Made by a program: the position numbers and the translations under genes. A stretch of DNA of 64,000 bases. Source: Tupaia tana. Its lineage: Eukaryota; Chordata; Mammalia; Scandentia; Tupaiidae. Of the stretch, positions 33,050-44,227 are shown piece by piece. Position 1 is the stretch's first letter. Every line of letters begins with the position of its first letter. The notes under the pieces were generated by a model. The model searched no databases. It saw only the letters and a program-made list of their open reading frames with translations, and had not been told where the DNA came from. The DNA lies in contig JAKSZU010000008.1 of assembly GCA_026018925.1 (NCBI GenBank), forward strand, positions 12,193,626 through 12,257,625, given 5' to 3'.

Positions 33050-33242
33050 GACCTCATTGGTAGTATGTCACACACTGCAGTGCTGTCCCCTTCCCCACTA
33101 GACTGCAAAGTTCTCTGTACCTTCTCCGTTGGTCACTTCCACGCCCAGTCCAAACACCGGCACCAGGCGTGGCCCACAGCTCTGTTCCATAAATCAATGT
33201 TTATCAGAGGACCAAATGAGTGAGTGAGTGAGTGAGTGAGTG
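33050..33242 (+). mobile_element. L2 LINE 3' end with (TGAG)n
   Basis: Sense L2 3' wording (actagactgcaaagttc, a caccaggcgtggccc block, aatcaatgtttatc) ending in six TGAG units at 33217-33242. Confidence 0.6.
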
Positions 33243-33244
33243 AA

Positions 33245-34400
33245 AGCACGAACCAATTGCCAAGTAGCTCCAGAGGCAGCAGGAAAGACTAAAATCCAGT
33301 GTTACAAATTGAGCTGAACACTTGCACAAATAATTTTTCCTACACAGAATTGGTCCTGGTGAGAGTCTTTATAAGCCAAACTCATAAAGACCCCAGGGCT
33401 CAGTTTACTTTTGGTCTTAAAGAAAGGCTTCATGGCTGTCTTCTGTGAATGGCCCTGAGAAGTGATGGTTTCATTCTGCACCATACCAGTCCTCCACAGA
33501 CACCTGTCCTGGTCACTGGCCAGGTGGTATACGAGGGCGGCACGTGGCGGAAGGCCCGCTGGTATCCAGGGCGCCTTCTCCTCCCCACCATGTGCTCCAC
33601 TGCCTCAGCTGGAGGACAGCCAGGGAAATGAGGTCAGCAATCCTGGACAGTGGCAGACTGCCTAGGACACAGAAGGGGAACCCAGAGGGCCAGCAAGCAT
33701 TCCTGTGACCTCAGACGCTTCAAAGGTGGTGGCGCTGTCAGAGGCATCAGCTTGCCTTCATGCCGTTAACCGGCCTTTCTCTGCAACCAATGTACTGTGG
33801 GAATGAGTCGGGCCTGGAGAGACCAGTTCACTGTGCCTGCCTCAGTTTACTTCCTTAAAGGCTCTCTGAATGGCTGAGACGGGTCCGAGTGGAAATGTCA
33901 GAGCTTTGTGCCCTCCGTGTTGACGATGTTTGAGTTCACTGTTTCTGTGATGGGTCTTCTTTTCCATCCCTGTCTGCTAAACAGCATGGAACGGAAGTGT
34001 CTTAAAACTGAGATAGGAGACACCACAGAGACCTGAAGCTTCCATCCACAAGAAGTAATCTGTGATTTGGAACTAGTGGAAATTAAATCTGTTATTGGTT
34101 TGGTATCCATCATTTATATTTAGACCGTTTAGAATTATTTATCCAAGAAACCCTCCAAGCAGTTGATTGTATTATCATACTCATTGATTTGGCAAGGAAG
34201 GGTGTACTTTAGTCCGATTTGCCCCAAACCAGGAAGTACTACTAAACGTTATGTTTAGGAAGAGGACAAATAAGTCTGTGCTTATACAGAGAAGGATTTA
34301 CTTGTGACATTGTTATGTATTTTACAGTGTAAAGAAAAAAATAATGAAGAACTAGTTAAGATAATTACAGTTTTAATTTTTTTTAGAGAATCTATGACTA
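33245..34400. other. Unassigned non-coding sequence
   Basis: No gene or repeat recognised. Confidence 0.45.
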
Positions 34401-34415
34401 AAATGGCTCAGAAGG

Positions 34416-34675
34416 GGGACCAGCAGGTGGTGTTGTGATTAGGTTGCTGGACTCTCACATGGTCACCCATGGTTCTAGTCTTGGATCCAGCAACTTTAAA
34501 ATCATGCCGGCACAAGAGGAGAATGGAGAAGAAGGGGTTGTGGTGTGGCTATCTCCCCCCCCCCCCCAGAATGATTTCTCACTTTCCCTCTTACTGTCTG
34601 TTTTTCTCTCTCTGGCAAGTGCATACACCCTTTGGCAAAAGCCTAAAATAAATAAATAAAAATTAAGTAAAGTGA
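34416..34675 (+). mobile_element. SINE-B with 9-bp TSD and C13 run
   Basis: Sense copy: ggaccagcaggtggtgttgt head. The middle of the body is shortened (atgccggcacaagaggag). A C run at 34555-34567 stands where the family has its C/G block. ctcagaagg flanks it (34407-34415, 34676-34684). Confidence 0.85.
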
Positions 34676-34689
34676 CTCAGAAGGTATAT

Positions 34690-35850
34690 GTCTTGGGGTC
34701 AGAGGTGAAAAGACAAAATGAATGTCACACTGATTTAAGTAAGATAAAGATTTCATTCAGTTTTAAGTAAAAGTAACAGCATTTCTAGGATATCTTACCT
34801 GGTAACTTCCTTATTTCTCTCTGTACCGTAAATTAGAGTCCTCTGACGAAGGATTCTTTTTATTCTGGGAAAATTATTTTAAAACTTAATTTCAACTGTG
34901 TTATTTATTGGTCATGTATTGTATGTCCTTTTTACTTTCAAATGCAGATCAGTAGGAGGTAGAAAATTAGATTAGAACAACTATTTTTCCCAATTTTTGA
35001 GAAAATTTCCATGGAAAGCCAGTAGATATTAGGTATTTAATTTATCATTTGAACAATGATGTAAAATTATGCTAGACACTTGGAACAACACAAAAGAGGA
35101 AACCCTGTCATTATTTCTCAAAGAAAAGGTTAGTCCTTAAATATCTATAAAAGACGGTGTAGGAGAATAGATTCTAAATTATGATTGGTCAACTGTAAAA
35201 TCTTCTAAGTGTTATTAAGAAAAACATAGCATTATTTCTAATTCTTTCAAACTGATTTGATTGGTTGTTATTACTTAATTATTGCAATTTCTAAATTTTA
35301 GGTCGGGAAAATATTGGACTTTTGAATAAAGTGAACGAATTAAATCCTTATAAATAATTTTATGTTTTGTATTTATGGATGACCCTCTTTTTGCAACCAT
35401 AGGGCAACATTCTAAATAAACACTTTCATTTTGTACCAGCCCCAACCCCCACTTGCTTTTAAATATAAAAGGTAATTCTGAACTTGGAAAATGACTTTCT
35501 CCATTTGATGGTACCAGAGTTTTCACACATAAATTTTTGCACAATGCCTTATTATTTGCTTATATCAAGGTGACTATTGAAACTTTAATTGTCTCTGTTT
35601 TTAGCTCAGATCAGAAGCAGGAATTGTGATGTGAGGCAGGAGTCACTGTGAAGGGCTTGGGAGTATTCTGGACACCAGAATAATGACAAGACAATTAAGA
35701 GATAATAGTTTGCAAAGCTCCATATGGGACAGCAGAAATTTTTTAAAAGTAGCCATCTAATCTGAAGACTGTTTATATGTAGGAATGGCCACCCATGATA
35801 AATAAAGAGAGTCATTTAAGTATATAAACTACTTTTAAAAGATTCCTTCT
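34690..35850. other. AT-rich unassigned sequence
   Basis: SINE-free and AT-rich. No gene or repeat recognised. Confidence 0.45.
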
Positions 35851-35873
35851 GGAATGCTGATTTACAGAGTTTT

Positions 35874-36146
35874 TTGTTTTTGTTTTTGTTTTTTTTGGAG
35901 AGGTTTTTGCTATAGGGCATGTGTGCTCACCAGACAGACAGAGACAGAGAGACAGAAAGTGAGAAATCACCCCCCAGGGGGGATGGCCATGCCACAATCC
36001 CTTCTCTTCCGTTCTCCTCTCGGGATCTTGGGCACGCACGCACACGCGCCCGGCATGAGTTCTAAGTCACCGGGTCTGGGACACGAACCATGATCGACCA
36101 CGTGGGAGTCCAGTGACATAGCCATTACGCTAACTGCTGGTCCCTC
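35874..36146 (-). mobile_element. SINE-A, A2 subfamily, perfect 17-bp TSD
   Basis: Antisense copy with tctgggacacgaacc. ctgatttacagagtttt flanks it at 35857-35873 and 36147-36163. Head gccattacgctaactgctgg is intact. Confidence 0.97.
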
Positions 36147-36164
36147 CTGATTTACAGAGTTTTA

Positions 36165-36935
36165 AGCCTTAAATAAGCATGGTGAGGTGAGTGGGTGTAA
36201 GGAAGTCAGCTTTTCTTTTCTAGTTCCTCCAAGTGTACACAAGCTCCTCATTCTCTGACAATAGAGAGTAATTGCGGGAGTAACACTCTGTTCTCTCTTA
36301 ACAACCACATTGTACCTGGCAATGTGTTAGTCACTTTCCATGTCTTTTTGCCTAAGATCACTAAAAGAAATTCACCCATGGATATTCGTAGTTTGGATTA
36401 GATATACTTTAATCCAAAGACCATTGGTGAGAAAAAAAACCTTGTTTGGTTTGTTTTAGTACAACTTAAAATGACAATGATATTAAAGTTTAAAATTAGT
36501 ATCTGCACTTTGACAACTTACTTAGTAATTTTTACAAGCAAGTTCTAACTTGTTTTTGTTTGAAAAAATCATGACTGTCACCTTATACAGACCTTGACTT
36601 TCAAAGTCTGAGTCATCCAGTCCATTCCTTGAGCATCTGTTTATAGTGTTACTAACAGCCCCCACTCATCCTGCAGCTAAGCCTCCTCTGTTGACTACTT
36701 AAACCCTGCACAGAGCAGGGCTGGACTGGGGCTCTCTGGGCCAGGCCCCTGGGCTCCTCTGGTGGGCTGTGCCCTCTTCCCATGGGCTTCAGCCCTGTCC
36801 TGATCCAGGTGAATGGTGGTTTCCATTAAACGCGGGAACAAATTCCAGCAAATGTTCCCAACAACATTCCCATAAGAAATATTACCTGGCCTTATGCTTT
36901 TAAGGGGTCTTTCAAAGTTTTCTGCAAAATAACTG
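36165..36935. other. Unassigned non-coding sequence
   Basis: No gene or repeat recognised with confidence. A MIR-like patch (gtcactttccatgtctttt) lies near 36330. Confidence 0.4.
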
Positions 36936-36938
36936 TGG

Positions 36939-37507
36939 TAGTCCATTCTGTCTACTGTAATGAAATACCATAAATTGAGTAGCTTAGAAAGTAGAAATTT
37001 AGTTCCTACAGTTCTGGAGACTGGGAAGTCCAAGATCAGGGCACTAACAGATTTGGTGTCTGTTGAGAGCCCACTTCCTGGTTCATGGGTGGATGTCTTT
37101 CCACTCTCTCCTTATGTGGTAGAAGGGAAGGACTCTGTCCTCTTGAACCCCTTATTTTCTAAAACATGTATTCACCTCTTGTTTCTAGGTGTGAAAGAAA
37201 CAGATAGAGTGACAGCACCCCTAACAGGGTTCTAGTGCTATGATCCACTCCCAACATTCTAGCCCCAGACCATGGGAGTCTCATGCCTGGTGTGTTGAAG
37301 GAGTCCTCTGGATGCAAACCGAGAACCTTCCCATGAGGGTCAACCTTGTAGAGCGTTGTGTTAAAGCTGCACTATCATCCAGCCCTCCTCAGCCCCTTGT
37401 AATGGCACTAATCCCACTCCCTCCCAAAGGCTCCATGTCCTAATACCATCATTTTGTGGATTAGGTTTAAACCTCTGAATTTTGGGGGGAAACATTCAGA
37501 CTTTACA
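36939..37507 (-). mobile_element. ERVL-MaLR solo LTR split by SINE-C
   Basis: Antisense MaLR LTR: agttctggagactgggaagt, cacttcctggttcatgg, then after the SINE taatggcactaatccc and ctgaattttggggggaaac. No viral genes remain. Confidence 0.8.
37154..37390 (-). mobile_element. SINE-C nested in the LTR
   Basis: Antisense SINE-C: tgaaagaaacagatagag, gcacccctaacagggttc, gcaaaccgagaacc, ctatcatccagccc. ccctt of the LTR is repeated at both junctions. Confidence 0.85.
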
Positions 37508-37680
37508 TTGACAGATCTTTAATGGTACTTTATAGGTTTTCTGTAATTGCTTTAGATTAATGTCTTAGCTAAACTTTATAAAGCAAAGAAAGAAGAAAAA
37601 TGACTTCTTGATGTTACATCATTTTAAAGTCTTATGCTCACTCTTAGCCCCTTGTCTCCTGTATTTTGATTTTCTGTTTT

Positions 37681-37954
37681 TTTTTTTTTTTTCTTTTTTT
37701 TTTGGAGAGGTTTTTGCTATAGGGCGCGTGCGCTCGCCAGACAGACAGAGAGAGACAGAGAGATAGAAAGCAGGAAATCACCCCCCAGGGGGGATGGCCA
37801 CGCCGCAATCCCCTCTCCTCCATTCTCCTCTCGGGATCTTGGGCACGCACGCACACACGCCCGGCGTGAGTTTAAGCCGCCGGGTCCGGGACTCGAACCG
37901 CGGTCGACTACGTGGGAGTCCAGCAACATAGCCATTACACTAACTGCTGGTCCC
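37681..37954 (-). mobile_element. SINE-A, near-consensus, 14-bp TSD
   Basis: Antisense copy with most CpGs kept (gcgcgtgcgctcgccag, gactcgaaccgcggtcgac). Both Pol III boxes are intact. tgattttctgtttt flanks it at 37667-37680 and 37955-37968. Best single reference copy in the window. Confidence 0.98.
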
Positions 37955-38169
37955 TGATTTTCTGTTTTAAAGTAAGTCACAAGTACCCTGCTGTTAATGT
38001 CATCGTGTACTTAATAAGCTTTCTGTAGCGTGACCTCTGGGTCTTTAATGAACATGCCCTGTCCCTTAAGACAGAGACTCACTAATAACTTAAGGGCTAA
38101 TATTTGTACAGAGAGACAGTATTTTCCCATCTCATTGCTCTGATGTCAGATGGAATTAAAAGTCCAAAG

Positions 38170-38404
38170 AGGGCACGAGGCTGTAGAGCAGTGGTAACAT
38201 AGTGCTCTGTGGGGCAGACCCATGTGGGAAGGTTCTAGGTTTACATCCAGAGACCTCCCCGAGTACCTTCAACACACATATGCCCGGATGAGAGGCTAGT
38301 GGAAGCTGGGGTAGATCCTGGTTGAAGACCTTGTTTGTGTATTCTTTGTCTCTTTCTCTCTGTTTCTTTTGTTTATGGAAGAAGTAAATGCATTTTTTTA
38401 AACA
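38170..38404 (+). mobile_element. SINE-C
   Basis: Sense SINE-C: ggcacgaggctgtagagcag head, ggtttacatccagag B-box-like, ctccccgagtaccttc, ggaagaagtaaatgc tail. Confidence 0.85.
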
Positions 38405-38409
38405 GTCCT

Positions 38410-38930
38410 GATAGATTTCATCTATGACTTGCCACCTGCCCATGGGAGGGGTTGTATTGGTTTGGGGTGATTACTACTGGAAGCCATAGTTGCTGTTCCT
38501 CAAGAATTAGATTTATATTGAATCATTGTTTGTTCTAGTAATGATACAAGAACAAATTACATATTTCTGTGCATTCTCAGAATGTCCATTAAAAGCTCTA
38601 GTTATGTACAGTGGTCAGAACTACGCGTTGACATTGTTGAGAGTATTTGTACAGACCTTGTGGCCTCCATCCCCACAGTCAGCACACTAGCCTTCATGCC
38701 TTGGAGTTCATGATAATGGTACATCAAGGTAACCTCTCTTGAACCCCAGGCCTACAACAGAAAGCTGCTCCTTCTGGACTCAATCACCGTAAAGGATTTC
38801 TCTTCTTCATTCCTGAACAAGTTGGGGAGGCTATAAACATAGTTGCTAGCATCAGATTGAGAGTCCAAACACTAAGGGAAGTCTCAAATGTTTCTATCAA
38901 TACAAACCAGGTAGACTTTTAAACACTTTG
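38410..38930. other. Unassigned non-coding sequence
   Basis: No gene or repeat recognised. Confidence 0.45.
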
Positions 38931-38934
38931 ATGT

Positions 38935-39010
38935 GTTGTTTCATGTAATTCTGACTCAATAATGAGTGACATTTTATCTCTTTCCACAGAAGAGGAAACA
39001 GGGGCACAGA
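38935..39010 (-). mobile_element. MIR fragment
   Basis: Antisense MIR: gtaattctgactcaataat and agaggaaacaggggcacag, interrupted right after by a SINE 3' piece. Confidence 0.5.
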
Positions 39011-39108
39011 GAATGGAGGAGAAGGGATTGCAGCATGGCCATCTACCTTGGGGGATCTTTTCTCACTTTCCTTCTCCCTATGGCAAAAACCTTAATAAGA
39101 AATAAAAA
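39009..39108 (+). mobile_element. 5'-truncated SINE-A/B
   Basis: Only the 3' half is present, from gagaatggaggagaaggg to ccctatggcaaaaacc and an A-rich tail. No head or Pol III boxes. Confidence 0.8.
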
Positions 39109-39109
39109 G

Positions 39110-39550
39110 TAACCACTGGTGGCCATTGAGCATTTACCTGATCCTGCAGAGGTAATACCTAAACCAGCAGGTTCATCTCAACTCCGTGCTGGGTCGCACT
39201 GTGCAGAAAGGCAGCATGGGAAATGATAGTAATTGGTATCAGCTCTCCACTGTGCCCACATGCCCTGGGGTTTCCTGTCCCTCTCTATTCGAAAGTGTTT
39301 TGGTTTCTTAATTTGTAGTTGGATCTTTGTAAATTCCAGGTAAATTTACTTTCCTCAGAATCTGTGACTCATCTTGACTAACACTGTCTAAGCTATTCCA
39401 TTATTCACCTGCTTGTGCCCAACCCTAGGCTCCACTTGTCCAGTTTCTTAAACATTGCTTCCTGGCTCATTCTCATTTTCTTTAGAACTACAAAAAGGAA
39501 ATCTCCTGATACTTGCTTTGTCTAACTTAGGAAAACTGTTCATTTATTAC
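39110..39550. other. Unassigned non-coding sequence
   Basis: No gene or repeat recognised. Confidence 0.45.
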
Positions 39551-39552
39551 AT

Positions 39553-39800
39553 GGGCTGGCCCTGTAGCATAGCAGTTAAGTATTATTCAGGGGAATCTGG
39601 ATCCCACAGGGTCAAACAAGGTTCAAGTCCCAGCCACACTGACTCAGAAAACAGCTTGGGCATGTACAGGGTCCTGATGGGACAGAGTTGGAGGAAGAAG
39701 AACTGCGTGACCCTGCCCCATTGGGGAGTGCCTCTCTCTATCTTCCCACCATTGTTTCTCTCGTGCATGCACGTATGCGCCCTCACATTAAAAACAATGT
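39553..39800 (+). mobile_element. SINE-D
   Basis: Sense SINE-D with the clearest head, ggctggccctgtagcatagc, then ggatcccacagggtc, B-box-like gttcaagtccc, and cattggggagtgcctctc. Confidence 0.85.
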
Positions 39801-40039
39801 ATATCTGCTGTATTTCTCAGACAGCAGATTCTTTACCACACACTCACACAAACATGTGCTAGCTAGAAGCAGACCCTAAAGTATGTGAGAGCTTGCTGGG
39901 ACTCTCTCCCATCTGTCTGTCAGATGCTAGTACTGTCCAGTGTATAGCTAGTGATGCAGTTGCCTTATTGAGGTGGTGTATTAAACCGAGGATAATGCAG
40001 AGAACAGACCTTCTTCCTGATAAGAAGTAATGTTAGCAG

Positions 40040-40170
40040 AGGCAGAATAGCGTAATGACTATGAACTAGGACTTGAAAATCAGGAGAGCCTGGATTGGAA
40101 TCCTAGTTTGACCACTTTGAATTTGGCAGGTTCGTTTCCTTATTTAGCAGATCTTTGTAAACTCAAATGA
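40040..40170 (+). mobile_element. MIR 5' part
   Basis: Sense MIR: gcagaatagcgtaatgac, gagcctggattggaatcc, tttgaccactttgaattt. Confidence 0.6.
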
Positions 40171-40399
40171 CCCAAGTGCTGTTGCAGGGGGTGCGTGTTG
40201 GGCATGCAGAGAACAAAACAGACCCAGTGCTGCTCCAAAAGAACTTGCATGTCAGTGGGAGAAGCAGAGAGCAAGTGAATAAAGGCATGGCAACCCCACT
40301 GGCTCCACCTTGACTATATATCCAGATTCTACATATTCCCACCATCTTGCCACTGCCACTGTGGTTCGAGCCCCTGGGGTCTGTGCACCCTGCAGCAGA

Positions 40400-40610
40400 A
40401 TTCCATTCTAAGTGAGACTGCCACAGTCCTTGCAGTGCCTGCACAGTCACACCTGTTAGCTCTGTCCTCCTGCCTCTCATGCCATCCACGCCTGTCCCCA
40501 GGCCTCTGCACTTGTCTTTCCCCAATCCTTGTGATTATTCTTTTATCTCCCTCAAAACATTGTTCTCGTGTCCCCTTTTCAGTGAGGCTTTCCTGTTTGG
40601 CATACACAGC
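40400..40610 (+). mobile_element. L2 LINE fragment
   Basis: Sense L2 wording: ccccaggcctctgcacttg, tctccctcaaaacattg and cagtgaggctttcc. Confidence 0.5.
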
Positions 40611-40693
40611 GGTGCCTGAATATGCAAGAATTAACCTGTCTGTTCAGTGCATAAATACGCCAACCCTAGAAATCAGACCAGATAAATTCCATT

Positions 40694-40715
40694 TTATATA
40701 TATACATATATATAT
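40694..40715. repeat. (TA)n microsatellite
   Basis: TA array with one CA interruption. Confidence 0.9.
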
Positions 40716-40718
40716 GCT

Positions 40719-40932
40719 TTTTAAGTTTTGTTTCTTTCTTTCATGAGAGCCAGAGATAAAGAGACAAGACTCCCAATGGGGCCCCACCCTGTGATCCGCT
40801 TCCAGCCTTTGGAGCCAGCCAGGATCATGACTGCACTCGCCCCCTGTGCACAGGGGAACTGAGCCTGCGGTCTTCCATATGGCCAGCTTTGCTCGAGCAG
40901 TGTGTTACCTCTATGCCACCAAGCCGTTCCCA
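40719..40932 (-). mobile_element. SINE-C
   Basis: Antisense SINE-C: tttctttctttcatgagag tail side, ccaatggggccccacc, gcctgcggtcttccatatgg, ctatgccaccaagcc head side. Confidence 0.8.
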
Positions 40933-40934
40933 GT

Positions 40935-42010
40935 TCTTCAATACTTTTAATAATTCTGTAACCCATCAGTGGCATAAATTAGCCTGTTTTGAAAGACTTG
41001 GGAATCCTCTTCCTCTCAGACCCTGAAATTTGGAGTGTCCTAAGAGTAAACCCAGAGATTATGAATGAATGAAGATTCATCTCCTTTAGGACAAGAAAAA
41101 GGCAAGTCGATCCCCATATTCTTACCCAGAATGTGTTCTATTTCAGGCTTAAAATACTCAGTTCCAAAGGTTGGAGGAGAGAACAGACTGTAGAGCAAAA
41201 GACTGATTTACTGACTCCAAACCAGTTCAAGTTCCTCCTTCGTGCAACGCCCACGGCCTGTGGGGCTGCCTCTAGGATTCCAAGTCTAGCTGTCTCCTTA
41301 AGGTCTAAAAAAAAGTGAGCAAGGAGGCCAGAGAGTGCATATCTAGAACCTCATGGGATGGCTGAAAGCAAAGAGCCTTTTTTGTAGCAGGTTTATTTTA
41401 TAGCATTTTTGTGTGTCTCTGTCTAGAGTCCCTTAAGCAGAGGGGGGATGGGGAGATGGATCGTAGGTGAACCAATTATGGACTCTAAGCAGAGTGGTTT
41501 CCCTGAGTCTCAGAAAGCAGAAGGCACGCTGGGCCACCTCAGACAAGTTGGTGTGACTCAATGTGGTTCTTGCTTGGTGGCAGCCGCTGGACAAAGACAC
41601 GAAAACAAAAGAGTACTTGGTTTAAATTTACTTCACCGAGGGATGGTCCATGAAAAAAAGCCAGAGAAAACTTAGAAAGGGGAAAGCAACAGAGACATCC
41701 TTTATTACATATTAGCCCAGTGCCACAATACAGTTGCCACCAGGAGGAATGGCAATTTGGGAGAGGCCTTGACCTTCAGCACCTCAGTTTCTTCCTTGGC
41801 CATATGGTGGTTACAAGAAGCAGGCATCATGGCGCCAGATTGCCTTCTTCAAACTCTGGTTTACCTTTTTCTAGCTGAGGTAGAACAAGTATCTCCTTGG
41901 GCAAATTATTAAATGTCTTTACATTTCAGCGCTTCATTTGCTTCATAGTACTAGCCTCTACCTTGTAGAGTCATCTGGGAGCAACTTTGTTCCTATTTGG
42001 TTTTTGTTGT
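40935..42010. other. Unassigned non-coding sequence
   Basis: No gene or repeat recognised. Confidence 0.45.
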
Positions 42011-42012
42011 TT

Positions 42013-42238
42013 TCTAAGGTTTTTGCCATAGGGCAGGTATGCTCACAGAGAGACAAAGAGAGGAAAAGCAAGAAATCACACACCAGGGGGGATGGCCACA
42101 CTGCAGTCCCTTCTCCATTCTCCTGGGATTTTGGGCACACGTGCCCAGTGTGAGTTTCAAGCCACTAAGTCTAGAACTCAAACTGTTGTCTGCCATGTTG
42201 TAATACAGTGCCTAAATCACTACACCCCTTGCTGGCCC
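42013..42238 (-). mobile_element. SINE-B
   Basis: Antisense copy: aaggtttttgccatagggc end, accaggggggatggccac body, cacttgctggccc-type head. Confidence 0.85.
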
Positions 42239-42249
42239 CCCATCATTGT

Positions 42250-42448
42250 TTTATTTTAGGGTTTTTCATGTATCTTCCATGAAACAGAGACAGAGGTGCC
42301 CCTAACAGGGTCTTCATGCCTTGATCTGCCCCAGGTCTCATCTGGCTCAGATCATGGCACATACCCCAGGAGGTCACAGGACAGGAAGCCGGGGCTTTCC
42401 CTGGGTGTGTCCAAGTGCGTTACCTCTGACCACCAGCTGGTCTCTGTG
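42250..42448 (-). mobile_element. SINE-C
   Basis: Antisense SINE-C: atcttccatgaaacagag, gcccctaacagggtcttc, head side ctctgaccaccagctgg. Directly follows the SINE-B copy. Confidence 0.8.
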
Positions 42449-42449
42449 C

Positions 42450-43328
42450 TAGTATTTGGAAAGTGCCTTAGAACAGTTCTGCACATGGTAAACACCATCT
42501 GAGTGTTATTTCTGTAATTATTGCTATATGGTATGTACCTAATGAATATATATTTTAATCAACCTAATCTATCTCTCTAACCAGCAGGCATTTTTTGCAA
42601 TTTCTTTATTTAATCTGCATTAAACTTAATAGAGACTTAGGTTCTCTGTTAACCTCTTTTGGAAGACTTAAGATTAAAAATAGGACAACATTTTTTAAAA
42701 TTTGAATAAAAAGGTATCTACTTTTATAAATCTGCAGTGTTGTAAAGTCTCTTGAGCTAGAAAAAAGTATCAGAAAGATTCTAGAGGAAGATCTTTGGAT
42801 GTGAAAAGGATAGATACTGTGTACTGAAATGTCATTAGCTTTAAGTTTTAAAACTGTTGCCCAGTTGTCACAAATCTCTTTCTTGATAATAACGCCATTT
42901 CCCAAACCCCAAGGGACTTAACTCAATATACTCCTTGCCTCTCTTCCTCTCTCCTCCGGCCTGGATCGTAACATCGTTTTCCTCACATTGATGTGAATGA
43001 GCTCCTTCTGCCCTGGAGACGCCGACCTGCGAGTCAGCAGTGCAGATTGACACAACCAACAAGTAACGTCAGTCCAGACCCAAGGGCCAAAAGTCACCCT
43101 GAACATGACCCTGAGAGTGGGCCCCAGCCACATTCCAGGGCCTTCAGATTGCAAACACCTGCCCACCTGAAACTGACCATCCTTTTTACAGGGAAGACCA
43201 ACTGTCAGGTCAGGATGCTTATCCAGATGAGCTGGAAAGCTTCCTCGCTTAGGTCTCATGAGAGGCTCCCCAGAGTGGGACAGGGGCTAAGGTCCTGGTA
43301 GCCGGTATGCTTCCAGATAGGCTGCTCC
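42450..43328. other. Unassigned non-coding sequence
   Basis: A 113-codon minus-strand frame (42918-43259) and an opposing frame overlap. Neither shows a recognisable domain. Confidence 0.4.
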
Positions 43329-43332
43329 CCCC

Positions 43333-43518
43333 CCCAAAATATTTTGCCATAGGATGTGTTCACTCACCAGAGAGGGCAGAGACAGAGATGGAAATTGGGT
43401 AATCACCCCTCAGGGGCATGGCCACACCACAGTAGCCTCCCTCCGTTTGGGATTCTGGGCACATATGCACATGCACCCAGCATGCTCCCACACCACCAGG
43501 TCCAGGACTCGAACTGCT
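43333..43518 (-). mobile_element. SINE-B lacking its head
   Basis: Antisense: attttgccataggatgtg, atcacccctcaggggcatgg, ccaggtccaggactcgaac. It ends at the B box; the 5' head is missing. Confidence 0.8.
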
Positions 43519-43669
43519 GAATCTGCCTTTAGGAGAATGTTTAACTCAACACGCTGTTTGAAGTTGCAAAGCAGCAGAGCTCTGTAGCAGCATCCATGGT
43601 GAACAGCTTCCAGGCCATTTACAGGTTAAAAGCAAAGAATTTCCTTCCAAACCATAACAGCATGGTGTA

Positions 43670-43822
43670 AAATGTGTCCCTTTTTTAATGGATATAGCTT
43701 CAGATGTTGATCCGGGACTCGAACCGCGGTCGACTACGTGGGAGTCCAGCGACATAGCCATTACGCTAACTGCTGGTCCCAAATGTGTCCCTTTTTTAAT
43801 GGATATAGCTTCAGATGTTGAT
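43670..43822 (-). mobile_element. Tailless 69-bp SINE-A head between 42-bp direct repeats
   Basis: 43712-43780 is, on the minus strand, exactly the tRNA-like head of SINE-A from gggaccagcagttagcgta to ggttcgagtcccgg, with both Pol III boxes and no body or A tail. The flanks 43670-43711 and 43781-43822 are identical over 42 bases (starting aaatgtgtccc). The truncation at the 3' side of the T-stem resembles the tailless tRNA retropseudogenes described in mammals, though the repeat is much longer than a normal 7-20 bp TSD. Confidence 0.95.
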
Positions 43823-43824
43823 TT

Positions 43825-44226
43825 GGTGCCGCCTGGAGAAACACGTTTCCCTTTGCCAACCAACAAAACAAATAACAGTAATCATCATGATAAATTTAAA
43901 AAACCACTCAACCATATTTGTGCCTCTGGCTTTACAATCTCATTTTTAGATTCCCGTTTTAACATCACCTGCAGACATTATGTTTATATATTTCTTTAAA
44001 CATTTGGAATTTAATATTATTCATGATTTTTCTGAACAAGATAATGGTATCCTTTAGAAGCCAGAAAGCAAACACACCCTGATAAGTTCCCATTCACCTG
44101 CCCACACCCTCAGGGGGCTAGCCCAAAATCCAGGGGGAAAAAAAGTGGGCAGTGTGACCAAAGACAGTGTGCCCATCTTTCATATCTCTGAATTTGTTTT
44201 TGTCTGATCTGAGGTTGTGGATTGTG
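43825..44226. other. Unassigned non-coding sequence
   Basis: No gene or repeat recognised. Confidence 0.45.
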
Positions 44227-44227
44227 T

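Noticed and set aside
37681..37954. A functional tRNA gene suggested by intact A and B boxes
   Set aside because: The tRNA-like part continues into the SINE body and tail, is flanked by a TSD, and repeats many times in the window. It is a SINE head.
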